From: Mycolicibacterium nivoides
GTDB taxonomy: Bacteria > Actinomycetota > Actinomycetes > Mycobacteriales > Mycobacteriaceae
DNA: 64,000 bases
Assembly: GCF_003855255.1 (NCBI RefSeq)
Contig: NZ_CP034072.1
Coordinates: 4,399,920 to 4,463,919 of the forward strand
Direction: 5' to 3'
Part shown: positions 34,101 to 41,492 of the stretch, in pieces
How the letters are laid out: every line of letters begins with the position of its first letter
Numbering within the stretch: position 1 is the stretch's first letter
Notes under the pieces: generated by a model
The model's database searches: none
The model's input: only the letters and a program-made list of their open reading frames with translations
Told to the model about the DNA's origin: nothing
Position numbers and translations under genes: made by a program

Positions 34101-34897
34101 CGGAGATCCCCGTACACCTTGCGCAGGATCGGGTTGAGGATCGAGCGCGGGGTGTACTTGCCGCCCACGTCCTGCAGCTTCGCGGTCGCGCCCGGTACGA
34201 CTCGACGCTTGCCCGACTCGAGTCCGCGCACCGCGGCCTCAGCGGCCTGTTCCGCAGTCACCCACGCGAAGCCGGGCAGCCTCTTTTCGATCGCGCCGAG
34301 ATCAGCGACCGCTCCGAACTCCGTCCGCACCGGTCCCGGAGCGAGCAGCGTGCACGTGACGCCGGTGCCGGCGAGCTCACCGTGGAGGGACTCGGACAAG
34401 GTGTTGGCGAACGCCTTGGTAGCGGCGTAGGTCGCATTGTTGGGGCTGGGCTGGTTCCCCGCGGTGGAGCCGGTGATGAGAATCCCTCCCGAGGATCGGC
34501 CGAGCATGCGCGGTAGGAGTGCCACCACGAAGTCGTGGACCGCAACGACGTTGAGCTCGACTTCCTCGTGCTCCCGGATGGCGTCGAGGTCGGCGATCGC
34601 TCCGTAGGTGGCGAAGCCGGCGTTCAGACAGGCCACCGAGATATCGCGATCGAGCAAGCGGCCGAGAAGAAGAGTCCGCGCAGAAGCGTCAGCGAGATCG
34701 CAGGCGTCGACATCGACGTCGACGATGTACCGAGTCTTCAACGTCTCGGCCAACGCGTGGAGGCGGTCCTCCCGTCGAGCGATGAGGATCAGCGAATGTC
34801 CGCGTCTGGCAAAAGATTCGGCGAGCGCTTCGCCGATTCCGCTGGATGCGCCGGTGATCACGACCCGGGAATCAGGGGTGGGAAGGGGGATGGTCAT
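34097..34897 (-). CDS. SDR family oxidoreductase
   Basis: A 266-residue classical SDR starting MTIPLPTPDSRVVITGASSGIG, with the NAG-equivalent CLNAGFATYG, catalytic Ser in TGSTAGN and YAATKAF as the Tyr-Lys motif. The ATG at 34897 overlaps the FMO stop (34894-34896), so it is translationally coupled to the monooxygenase. The C-terminal part (KYTPRSILNPILRKVYGDL) is typical of mycobacterial SDRs near Baeyer-Villiger enzymes. A longer frame to 35056 is antisense-overlapped and lacks homology. Confidence 0.88.
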   Translation of the reverse strand: MTIPLPTPDSRVVITGASSGIGEALAESFARRGHSLILIARREDRLHALAETLKTRYIVDVDVDACDLADASARTLLLGRLLDRDISVACLNAGFATYGAIADLDAIREHEEVELNVVAVHDFVVALLPRMLGRSSGGILITGSTAGNQPSPNNATYAATKAFANTLSESLHGELAGTGVTCTLLAPGPVRTEFGAVADLGAIEKRLPGFAWVTAEQAAEAAVRGLESGKRRVVPGATAKLQDVGGKYTPRSILNPILRKVYGDLR

Positions 34898-36225
34898 TGC
34901 GGTGTCAGCTCCTTGACAGAGGCGGCGAGAAGCGGGTTCGAGCGAGGGAATAGGACCGCGCGCACCTGGAGCAGTCGCAGTGCCTGACGGAGCAGCCTGA
35001 TGTGGCTGAGGACTTCGGCCGAGCCGGCGAGCATCGTCGATCGGGCGGGGACCCACCGCGCGACGACATCGGCCAACGGCTCATCGAATCGGTCCTGCGC
35101 GGGAATCGCCTCGGCGAGAAAGGCCGCCCCCTGGGAGATGATCCGGCCCGCACCCGAACGCGGTGCGACGAGCCCCCACAGGTACAGGCTCGCGTAACGA
35201 GGCACCAGCACATGCTCGATCAGCAGCGGTTCCCCGTTCTCCCAGACGAACATCGACTCATCGAGCATCGGGAACCTGGTGCGGAAACCGGTCGCCCACA
35301 CCACGGTGTCGTAGTCCGCGTGCGATCCGTCCTTGAAATGAACTGTGGCACCGTCGAACCGGTCGATCTCCGGGCGGGTGCGCACCTTGCCGTGTTGCAG
35401 CGCGTACATCAGCGAGGTGTTGACCGTGACGTCGCGGGTGAACAGCTTGTGGTCCGGGTGGCGTAGGCCGTACCGGCGGTAGTCGCCGTAGCTCAGCCGC
35501 AGCATCTGTTTGAACACCGCACGTTGCAGCGGCATCGGCCACCAGATGCGGTCGTACTCCGACGACGGAATCCCGAACATAGTCTTCGGGATGAACCAGT
35601 AGCCGCGCCGCATCGAGATGTCAGCGGTCCCGAAGGTGGCAGAGGCCTCGACGGCGATGTCGCTTGCGGAGTTTCCGGCGCCGACGACCAGCACCCTGCC
35701 CCCAGGGCCGAAGTCTTCGGGGCGCTTGTAGTCCTTGGAGTGCAGCACCGTCCCGGTGAACTCGCCCGGGTAGTCAGGGATGTTGCGTTGCCAGTAGTGG
35801 CCGTTCGCGATCGCCACAGCGCGATACCGTCGGACCTCACCCGAAGCCAGCTCGACGTACCAGCCGCTCGACCCGTTCGCGTCGACGGGCCGAACGCGCA
35901 CGACTTCGGTGTCGAACTCGATGTTGTCGACCAACCCGAAATGCTCGACGTAGGACTGCAGGTAGGCCAGCATCTGCGCGCCGCTCGGGAAAGTCGGATA
36001 GTCCTCTGGCATCGGAAACTCGACATACTGCGTGGACTTCTTCGAACTGATCAGGTGGGTGGAGTCATACACCCCGTGCGACCAGTTGCCGCCCACCCGG
36101 TCGGTGGCCTCCAGCTGGTCATAGGCGATTCCCGCGCGCTTGAGCGCGAACGCCAGGCCGTTTCCTGCGTATCCCGCGCCGATCAGACACACACGATCCT
36201 GTCGGTCCTCGATGCTCACACTCAC
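34894..36225 (-). CDS. Flavin-containing (Baeyer-Villiger-type) monooxygenase
   Basis: A 443-residue FAD/NADPH monooxygenase. The FAD motif GAGYAGNG is near residue 17, the NADPH motif VVGAGNSASD is in the middle, and the FMO fingerprint FTGTVLHSKDYKRP is present near residue 155. ATGFRTRFP near residue 313 matches the second conserved ATG motif. Such enzymes oxidise heteroatoms or ketones; EthA and MymA are mycobacterial relatives. The start GTG at 36225 sits just before the operator region; GTG at 36219 is an alternative. First gene of a four-gene operon, divergent from a TetR repressor. Confidence 0.88.
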   Translation of the reverse strand: MSVSIEDRQDRVCLIGAGYAGNGLAFALKRAGIAYDQLEATDRVGGNWSHGVYDSTHLISSKKSTQYVEFPMPEDYPTFPSGAQMLAYLQSYVEHFGLVDNIEFDTEVVRVRPVDANGSSGWYVELASGEVRRYRAVAIANGHYWQRNIPDYPGEFTGTVLHSKDYKRPEDFGPGGRVLVVGAGNSASDIAVEASATFGTADISMRRGYWFIPKTMFGIPSSEYDRIWWPMPLQRAVFKQMLRLSYGDYRRYGLRHPDHKLFTRDVTVNTSLMYALQHGKVRTRPEIDRFDGATVHFKDGSHADYDTVVWATGFRTRFPMLDESMFVWENGEPLLIEHVLVPRYASLYLWGLVAPRSGAGRIISQGAAFLAEAIPAQDRFDEPLADVVARWVPARSTMLAGSAEVLSHIRLLRQALRLLQVRAVLFPRSNPLLAASVKELTPQ

Positions 36226-36253
36226 CCCGTCTCGGCTCTCCCCGGCCGCAGTT

Positions 36254-36287
36254 TGTTACACACGCTGTAGCTACAGTCGATGTAACA
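36254..36287. promoter_or_regulatory. Nested 34-base dyad between FMO operon and TetR
   Basis: An outer inverted repeat TGTTACA...TGTAACA (36254-36260, 36281-36287) and an inner perfect palindrome CTGTAGCTACAG (36265-36276) share exactly the same centre. The four-base spacers between them are not symmetric. Its size and position between the divergent starts fit two overlapping or nested TetR operator sites controlling both directions. Confidence 0.8.
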
Positions 36288-36329
36288 TGCCGGACGGGAG
36301 CGCTCCCGTCAACACGATCGGATAGAGGC

Positions 36330-36968
36330 GTGACGATAGACACAACCCCACAGGCGGCTCGGCGTCCCTACGCCCCGCGCATGGCACCGGCGCAGCGGCG
36401 CGAACACCTACTCGACGCCGCGCTCCGCGTGATCGCCGAACACGGCGTGGGCAAGGTATCGATGGACTCGGTCGCCAAGCAGGCAGGCGTCACGCGCCCG
36501 GTCGTCTACAAGCATTTCGACGATACGAACGCACTCCTGCGCGCGTCACTGGTCCGCGAAGAGCAGCGTGCCGTGGCCCAGTACCGGGACGCCTTTCCCC
36601 CGGCGTCGTCGCAGATGGCCCTCACCGAGCGGCTGCGGACGCTCTACGCGAACCTGCTGAAGATGTTCGAGGCCTCCCCCGACTTGTGGCGGGCGATCCT
36701 TGTGCTGGCCGATAGCACCACGTCGGCGTTCCGAACCCGCCTCGAGCAAGGCCGCGAACTCGCCGCGAACAGCATTGAGGCGTTGCTCACCGCCCAGGCC
36801 GACGGTGACAGCCTGCCCCCAGACACCGATGTCGAACTACTGGCCCGCATGATGCTGTCGCTGATCCTGGAGTCGGGAAGGCTACTGCTGACCGACCCCG
36901 ACAACTACCCACGCGAACGCCTCCTGGCCGGAGCCGACACCGCCGTCACGAGCCTGATCCGACCCTAG
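36330..36968 (+). CDS. TetR family repressor
   Basis: A 212-residue protein. The N-terminal TetR helix-turn-helix (about 20-65: RREHLLDAALRVIAEHGVGKVSM, ...VTRPVVYKHF) is followed by a helical ligand domain. The start could be the GTG at 36330 or the ATG at 36381; the GTG adds a basic tail. Divergent from the FMO operon with the nested dyad in between, so it probably represses that operon and itself. Inducer unknown, likely a ketone or lipid. Confidence 0.88.
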   Translation: MTIDTTPQAARRPYAPRMAPAQRREHLLDAALRVIAEHGVGKVSMDSVAKQAGVTRPVVYKHFDDTNALLRASLVREEQRAVAQYRDAFPPASSQMALTERLRTLYANLLKMFEASPDLWRAILVLADSTTSAFRTRLEQGRELAANSIEALLTAQADGDSLPPDTDVELLARMMLSLILESGRLLLTDPDNYPRERLLAGADTAVTSLIRP

Positions 36969-37054
36969 ATTCCCATACAGTCCGGCACCGCCCCTTCACG
37001 GTCGTCTCGGTGATCACCCTGCACGACGCGTTCTTGTAGTCCGGGCCGTTGTCG

Positions 37055-37132
37055 CCGCACAAAAACCGGATGTGACTGTACCCCGGTGCCGCGCAAGACG
37101 ATTCGACTTGGGGAAGCGTACAGGTGGGCCTG
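37055..37132 (+). repeat. Direct repeat, copy B
   Basis: About 78 bases, same orientation as copy A at 28941-29016. It begins CCGCACAAAAACCGGATG and ends GTACAGGTGGGCCTG. The pair encloses about 8.1 kb with the second secreted-protein copy, the DUF4436 remnant and the whole FMO/TetR operon. Confidence 0.75.
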
Positions 37133-37271
37133 GGCCAGCGACGGGGTGGAGGCCTGAGGCCGCTGCTCCGCTGGGCTTTCCAGACCGAGTTGAGCTGCGG
37201 GTTCAGCGCATCAGGAGAGCCGCGAACTCATCCGAGAAGTAGGACCCAAGTGACGTACCCGATGAAGGGGC

Positions 37272-37304
37272 GTCGCCCCCAGCCTCGATTCGGCAGGGGG
37301 CGAC
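37272..37304 (-). terminator. Hairpin after the three-helix-bundle gene
   Basis: GTCGCCCCC pairs perfectly with GGGGGCGAC around a 15-base loop, 16 bases past the minus-strand stop at 37320. No T tract in the transcript direction. Confidence 0.55.
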
Positions 37305-37319
37305 TCAATCAAGTCAGGT

Positions 37320-37532
37320 TTAGGCGCTGGCAGGCAGGTATTGCTGCGCCAGTTGATGACGTGCGCGCTTCTCGACGAACAACGGGACGAAATCACGTAT
37401 CGGGCGGAGCTCGAACCGGACATGGGCCGCGGCGACCGCGGTGTCGACATCGGTGGGCGCGACCCCCGGAAACTCCTGGATTAGTCTGCGCTTCACCTCT
37501 GCCAGAGCTGTTTGCTCAGTAATCTCAGCCAT
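37320..37532 (-). CDS. Three-helix-bundle dimerisation domain protein
   Basis: A 70-residue protein, MAEITEQTALAEVKRRLIQE followed by FPGVAPTDVDTAVAAAHVRF, RPIRDFVPLFVEKRAR and a short tail. The FPG-x-V, A.A...F and RDFVPL(L/F)VE signatures match a small actinobacterial helical domain found as stand-alone proteins and in regulators. A role in dimerisation or in modulating a partner protein is likely but not shown. The neighbouring 37655 gene lies upstream on the same strand. Confidence 0.7.
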   Translation of the reverse strand: MAEITEQTALAEVKRRLIQEFPGVAPTDVDTAVAAAHVRFELRPIRDFVPLFVEKRARHQLAQQYLPASA

Positions 37533-37654
37533 CGAGTACCAGCATCCGCGCCGTCCTGTCGCCCGTCAACCAACGAGTCGATGAACAGTCGGACGGGTGC
37601 ACTCCGTCGAGCTTGGACCTGCCGTCTGGACCGTCCTGCACCGCCGACGTCGGA

Positions 37655-37963
37655 TTAGCCGCCGGCCTGCTGGTCTTCCGAAGTTTCGCCGACGGTTGAG
37701 TCGCCGCTTCCGGCCACGATGTCAGCGTCATCGACGAAGACGAGGTTCCCGGTGTCGAGGGATACGGCCCAGCGGCGTGCAGCATCAGCGATGCGCTCGT
37801 CACCAATGTCAACAGGCAGACCGGCGTCGGTACCGAAATCCTCGACGACCACCCCGGCTTGTTCCTCGGCGGTACCCGGGTATATCCGTGCCCGGTCACC
37901 AACGCCCAACCCCACGTCGTCAGCAACCTGATTGGGCTTGCCAGACTCGTCCTCATTTTCCAC
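37655..37963 (-). CDS. Hypothetical acidic protein
   Basis: A 102-residue acidic protein. It starts VENEDESGKPNQVADDVG, then GDRARIYPGTAEEQAGVVVEDFG, and ends with AARRWAVSLDTGNLVFVDDADI and an acidic tail. The middle matches a conserved mycobacterial hypothetical. The GTG at 37963 is chosen because TAGGTT lies seven bases upstream, the usual leaderless layout. The frame is open to 38011. An overlapping frame from 37525 reads as shadow. Confidence 0.6.
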   Translation of the reverse strand: MENEDESGKPNQVADDVGLGVGDRARIYPGTAEEQAGVVVEDFGTDAGLPVDIGDERIADAARRWAVSLDTGNLVFVDDADIVAGSGDSTVGETSEDQQAGG

Positions 37964-38235
37964 GCCGAGAAACCTACTCTGTTGACGACACAGTTTGCAG
38001 GACGCGAACACCTCGGCACCGGAAGCGATACCCGACCAACGTCTCCTGTCGAGGGAAGTCGTTAGCTGCGGCCGAAGCAGGATGGGTAGCGCTCCGCACG
38101 ACGACTACGCCGCGTGCGCCCTCAGCGCCCCTTGGCCTGGTGGAGTCTGAGGCCCCACCCATTGCCGGGTGACGGGGGCGAGACTGAGAGGCGCGAAGTG
38201 CACACCTGCCCCGGCACAAGCCAGGGCGGGCACGG

Positions 38236-38598
38236 TCACGCGTGAGGGGTGGAGTCGTCCTCGACCTCGTCAGGGGACATTTCCTCGCGGTACCACTCAT
38301 GTTCGGGAGAGGGCCGGAACGCCAACCAGCCAACAGGGAGATCGGCCAACTCACGCAGCGACGGGTCGGCACCGACCACGCACCCCATGCACGCGAGCTT
38401 GATCTCCCGGACCGGGTCCGGAGTCTCACACACGAACTGCCATTCACCTTGGTGATCGTGGAACACAGTCAGGACCGGTAGGCCGTCCTCGAGGACCTGA
38501 CGGGTGGTGAAGGCCGCGATGTTGACCGGAGTAGCAAAGGGCCAGTCGGATTCATCCACGCATGCCATAACGTGAATCGTAATCTCAGCAAACTCCAC
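38236..38598 (-). CDS. Conserved hypothetical protein
   Basis: About 120 residues, beginning VEFAEITIHVMACVDESDWPF, then NIAAFTTRQVLEDGLPVLTVFHDHQGEWQFVC and an acidic C terminus with WYREEMSPDEVEDD. The pattern of a DUF found in actinobacteria (a Trp-Gln-Phe-x-Cys strand after a conserved Val-Leu-x-Val-x-His) looks like a small immunity- or cytoplasmic-type protein, but I do not recognise a named family. The start is uncertain: GTG at 38598 or TTG at 38628. 37964-38235 upstream of the next gene holds nothing clear. Confidence 0.55.
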   Translation of the reverse strand: MEFAEITIHVMACVDESDWPFATPVNIAAFTTRQVLEDGLPVLTVFHDHQGEWQFVCETPDPVREIKLACMGCVVGADPSLRELADLPVGWLAFRPSPEHEWYREEMSPDEVEDDSTPHA

Positions 38599-38648
38599 GT
38601 GCGCGTCGAACGGCCAGCGCGGGGTCAATCGCCGCCGGGCTCGCCCCG

Positions 38649-39140
38649 TCAGGCGATGAGGCTCTCGAGTGCGGGATCGGCGAACAGCGCCGTCGGGATC
38701 CCGAGAACCTGCTTGGGGCGGACTCGCAGCACGATCAGCGCACCGGCCGGGCGGACCGAGATGATGTTGCTGCGGTCGATGACCAGAGTGGACGCCGGGG
38801 TGTCGATACGGATTCGGGATTCATCGCCGCCGGCGGCCCACCGTGAGCCGGTGCGCAGAACTCGCCGGTTCGGGACGTAGGCGCACACCAGACTCGTCAC
38901 GACAGCGAACGCCGCGTAAACCACAGCCGCCGCCGCGACTATCACGGACCCGACCAGCCACCCGCTGCCGTTGACTACGCACACCCCGGCGACGATCGCC
39001 GCGACCACCGTCGTGAATGTCAGCAGCCGTTTCCACAGCGCGGGTTGCCGCAGAATCGACAACGTCGCCCGGCGCGCGTCGCCGGGCCGAGCGGTCCACT
39101 CCGTGGTGGCCTTGGGGATCTGATCCACGCTGCCGGTCAC
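38649..39140 (-). CDS. Membrane protein, PH-domain-like tail
   Basis: A 163-residue protein with two membrane segments (about 38-58 and 62-85) and a C-terminal part (about 95-163) of beta-strand pattern, RIRIDTPASTLVIDRSNIISV then LRVRPKQVLGIP. The layout recalls bacterial YcxB-like proteins, in which a bPH-type domain follows two helices. Start GTG at 39140. Function unknown. Confidence 0.62.
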   Translation of the reverse strand: MTGSVDQIPKATTEWTARPGDARRATLSILRQPALWKRLLTFTTVVAAIVAGVCVVNGSGWLVGSVIVAAAAVVYAAFAVVTSLVCAYVPNRRVLRTGSRWAAGGDESRIRIDTPASTLVIDRSNIISVRPAGALIVLRVRPKQVLGIPTALFADPALESLIA

Positions 39141-39193
39141 GAACGCAGTCTGACACGGCGGTCGGGGACACCACCACGCCGTAGCCTCGATGC

Positions 39194-39541
39194 ATGGAGC
39201 ACCGGATCTTCGGCACCGCCGTCGCCGCGGTGTACCCGCACTATCTGGCGAAGATGCAGCGCAAGGGCCGCACCCAGGCCGAACTCGACGAGGCGATCTG
39301 CTGGCTGACCGGGTTCGACGAGACGGCGCTGCGGGGCCACCTCGATGACGAGACCACGTTCTCGGAGTTCTTCGCCGACGCCTCGCTGAACCCGAACGCC
39401 TCGCTGATTACCGGCGTCGTGTGCGGGGTGAAGGTGCAGGAAGTCGAGGATCCGCTGATGCGGAAGATCCGCTACCTGGACAAGCTCGTCGACGAACTCG
39501 CCCGCGGCAAGCCGATGAGCAAGGTGCTGCGCACGGCGTAG
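39194..39541 (+). CDS. DUF2200 domain protein
   Basis: A 115-residue protein that matches DUF2200 along its length: MEHRIFGTAVAAVYPHYLAK, then AICWLTGFDE, and IRYLDKLVDELARGKPMSKVL at the end. These small helical proteins occur widely in bacteria with no known role. The ATG lies six bases after TAGCCT, another leaderless layout. 39542-39803 downstream holds nothing clear. Confidence 0.83.
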   Translation: MEHRIFGTAVAAVYPHYLAKMQRKGRTQAELDEAICWLTGFDETALRGHLDDETTFSEFFADASLNPNASLITGVVCGVKVQEVEDPLMRKIRYLDKLVDELARGKPMSKVLRTA

Positions 39542-39806
39542 TCGGGATCCCCCAAGCGACCTATTTCCGGCCCCGCTGCCACCGACAGACCACGTGGTCG
39601 AGGTCGGTCGCGCTTGCTTCGCAGCGGGTGAGGTAGCTGGGGAACCGTGCCATGTGTCGGTCCCATCGTGCGTTCGGGTAATGACCCAGTTCGCGGGACG
39701 ACACTCCGACTCCTCGCCGCGGGGATTCCACGGCGGTTGTGTCGAAAAGAGTCAGCTTTCAGTAGTGCCTGGCGTCCGGCCCAACGCCGGAAACCACCAC
39801 TGATGG

Positions 39807-39893
39807 CGGTGGCGGAGGGATTTGAACCCCCGGACGGTGTTAGCCGTCTCTCGCTTTCAAGGCGAGTGCATTAGGCCGCTCTGCCACGCCACC
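39807..39893 (-). tRNA. tRNA-Ser (anticodon TGA)
   Basis: Class II cloverleaf on the minus strand. The acceptor GGTGGCG pairs with CGCCACC, the anticodon loop is CTTGAAA (anticodon TGA, reading UCN), a long variable arm (GACGG...CCGTC) follows, and the T arm GGGGGTTCAAATCCC is present. A discriminator G is followed by an encoded CCA (39804-39806). The 3' end faces the accessory region, so this gene is a plausible integration site. Confidence 0.96.
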
Positions 39894-39912
39894 GCCGACA
39901 AGAGTACGGGTT

Positions 39913-40425
39913 TCACACCCGACCGATGTGGGCGGGAGGCGATCCGTTCTTCAGTGCGACGCTGATCCGGCGACAGTTCTCCCCCATCGCCGCGATCTGC
40001 GGACGCGAGAGCCTGCCGAGGAAGTGTGACCGGACACCCTGCCCGTAGGTCACCATCGCCTCACGAACAGCGGCCCTGCCCTCTTCGGTGATCGTGGCGA
40101 CCACCCCGCGCCCGTCGTCGGGACTGGCACACCTGGTCACCAGGTTCTGGACTTCCAGCCGCCGGATCTGCCGGGTCACCCGGCTGGGCAGTGACATCAG
40201 CCGTTCGGCCAAGTCACCCATCCGGGCCGACCCGGTCGATGACTTGTCCAAGATGTCGAGCAGGCGCACATCATTGAGGGTGAGGTGATGTGCGTCCACC
40301 AGCGACCGGTTCAAGGTCGCATACATTCGCAAGGCCGAGTCGAGGTAGTTCTGCCATGACCTCTGCTCGGCGATGTCCAGGCCCGGCATGTCACCCGCCG
40401 TGCGCCCCGCAATCATCCCCGCCAT
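39913..40425 (-). CDS. MarR family transcriptional regulator
   Basis: A 170-residue protein with a MarR winged helix (about 55-140): HLTLNDVRLLDIL, ARMGDLAERLMSLPSRVTRQIRRLE, CASPDDGRGVVATITEEG. The DGRG wing motif is canonical. The ATG at 40425 lies seven bases after TACGAT on the minus strand, so the longer form is likely used; ATG at 40389 is an alternative. It is divergent from the quinone-oxidoreductase-like gene and is its likely regulator. Confidence 0.88.
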   Translation of the reverse strand: MAGMIAGRTAGDMPGLDIAEQRSWQNYLDSALRMYATLNRSLVDAHHLTLNDVRLLDILDKSSTGSARMGDLAERLMSLPSRVTRQIRRLEVQNLVTRCASPDDGRGVVATITEEGRAAVREAMVTYGQGVRSHFLGRLSRPQIAAMGENCRRISVALKNGSPPAHIGRV

Positions 40426-40492
40426 GGGCGCAATCGTAAGGGACGTCAGTATTGCTGCGCTTGGGAAACAGCATGCTTGTAGCGTGGAAATA

Positions 40493-41470
40493 ATGCATGC
40501 AATTGTCGCCTCCGTTAACGGCCATCTGACCTGGGAAAATGTCGCTGATATCGAAGCAGCAAACGAAGAAGTTCTGATCCGCGTTCACGCCGCGGGCGTC
40601 AATCGCGCCGACCTGCTCCAGGCCGCGGGCAAGTATCCGCCCCCGCCAGGCGCCAGTGAGGTCATCGGATTGGAGGTGTCGGGCACCGTCGCCGCCCTCG
40701 GCTCGAATGTTACCGACTGGTCAGTTGGGCAACCCGTGTGCGCATTGCTCGCAGGCGGCGGTTACGCCGAGTATGTCGCCGTACCCGCCGCACAGGTGCT
40801 GCCATTGCCCGATGGCGTTGCTTTCAACGATGCCGCCGGACTGCCCGAGGTGGCCTGCACGGTGTGGTCGAACCTCGTCATGACCGCAGGGTTGACACCC
40901 GGTCATCTCGTCCTCTTGCACGGCGGTGCGAGCGGCATCGGCACCCACGCAATTCAGGTGGCCCACGCGCTCGGCGCGCGCGTCGCGGTGACGGCCGGCT
41001 CCGCCGACAAGCTCGCGCTGTGCCGTGAACTGGGCGCCGACATCACCATCAACTATCGCGACGAGGACTTCGTCGAGCGGGTCCGGGCCGAGACCGGCGG
41101 CGCGGGGGCCGACGTGATCCTCGACATCATGGGAGCGGCCTACCTGGACCGCAATGTGGACGCCCTGGCCACCGGCGGACGCCTGGTGATCATCGGCATG
41201 CAGGGCGGCATCAAGGCCGAACTGAACATCGCCAAGCTGCTCGGCAAGCGGGCCGGGGTCATCGCCACCTCGCTGCGCCCCCGGCCGGTGGACGGACCGG
41301 GCGGCAAGGGGGAGATCGTCCGTGCGGTGCTCGACAACGTCTGGCCGATGATCGCCGACGGACGGGTACGTCCGATCATCGGCGCCGAACTGCCCATTCA
41401 GCAGGCCCAGCGGGCCCACGAACTGCTGGCTTCGGGTGAGGTGTCGGGGAAGATCGTGCTTACCGTCTAG
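40493..41470 (+). CDS. NAD(P)H-quinone oxidoreductase-like MDR protein (Rv3777 type)
   Basis: A 325-residue zinc-independent medium-chain dehydrogenase/reductase. The substrate domain starts MHAIVASVNGHLTWENV. RVHAAGVNRADLLQAAGKYPPPPG matches the PIG3/quinone-oxidoreductase branch. The nucleotide motif is HGGASGIGTHAIQVA (about 150). No zinc-binding cysteines are seen. It reduces quinones or other electrophiles in family members. TAGCGT lies seven bases before the ATG. The open frame upstream (from 40373) is shadow of the MarR gene. Rv3777 is the M. tuberculosis equivalent by order. Confidence 0.88.
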   Translation: MHAIVASVNGHLTWENVADIEAANEEVLIRVHAAGVNRADLLQAAGKYPPPPGASEVIGLEVSGTVAALGSNVTDWSVGQPVCALLAGGGYAEYVAVPAAQVLPLPDGVAFNDAAGLPEVACTVWSNLVMTAGLTPGHLVLLHGGASGIGTHAIQVAHALGARVAVTAGSADKLALCRELGADITINYRDEDFVERVRAETGGAGADVILDIMGAAYLDRNVDALATGGRLVIIGMQGGIKAELNIAKLLGKRAGVIATSLRPRPVDGPGGKGEIVRAVLDNVWPMIADGRVRPIIGAELPIQQAQRAHELLASGEVSGKIVLTV

Positions 41471-41492
41471 CCCACCGCGACGGGAGGAGCAA

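Larger units (their letters stand above)
36969..37319. other. Non-coding stretch holding repeat copy B
   Basis: 351 bases without a supported gene between the TetR stop and the small helical-bundle gene. It holds direct-repeat copy B (37055-37132) and a terminator (37272-37304). Confidence 0.5.

Noticed and set aside
37525..38019. 164-residue frame overlapping the acidic hypothetical gene
   Set aside because: Composition is Ser/Arg/Pro-rich without pattern; the frame at 37655-37963 has a conserved-looking acidic sequence and a proper start.
39542..39803. Candidate integrase or attachment repeat next to tRNA-Ser
   Set aside because: I compared the tRNA 3' end with the rest of the window and saw no second copy; no integrase-like frame is present.
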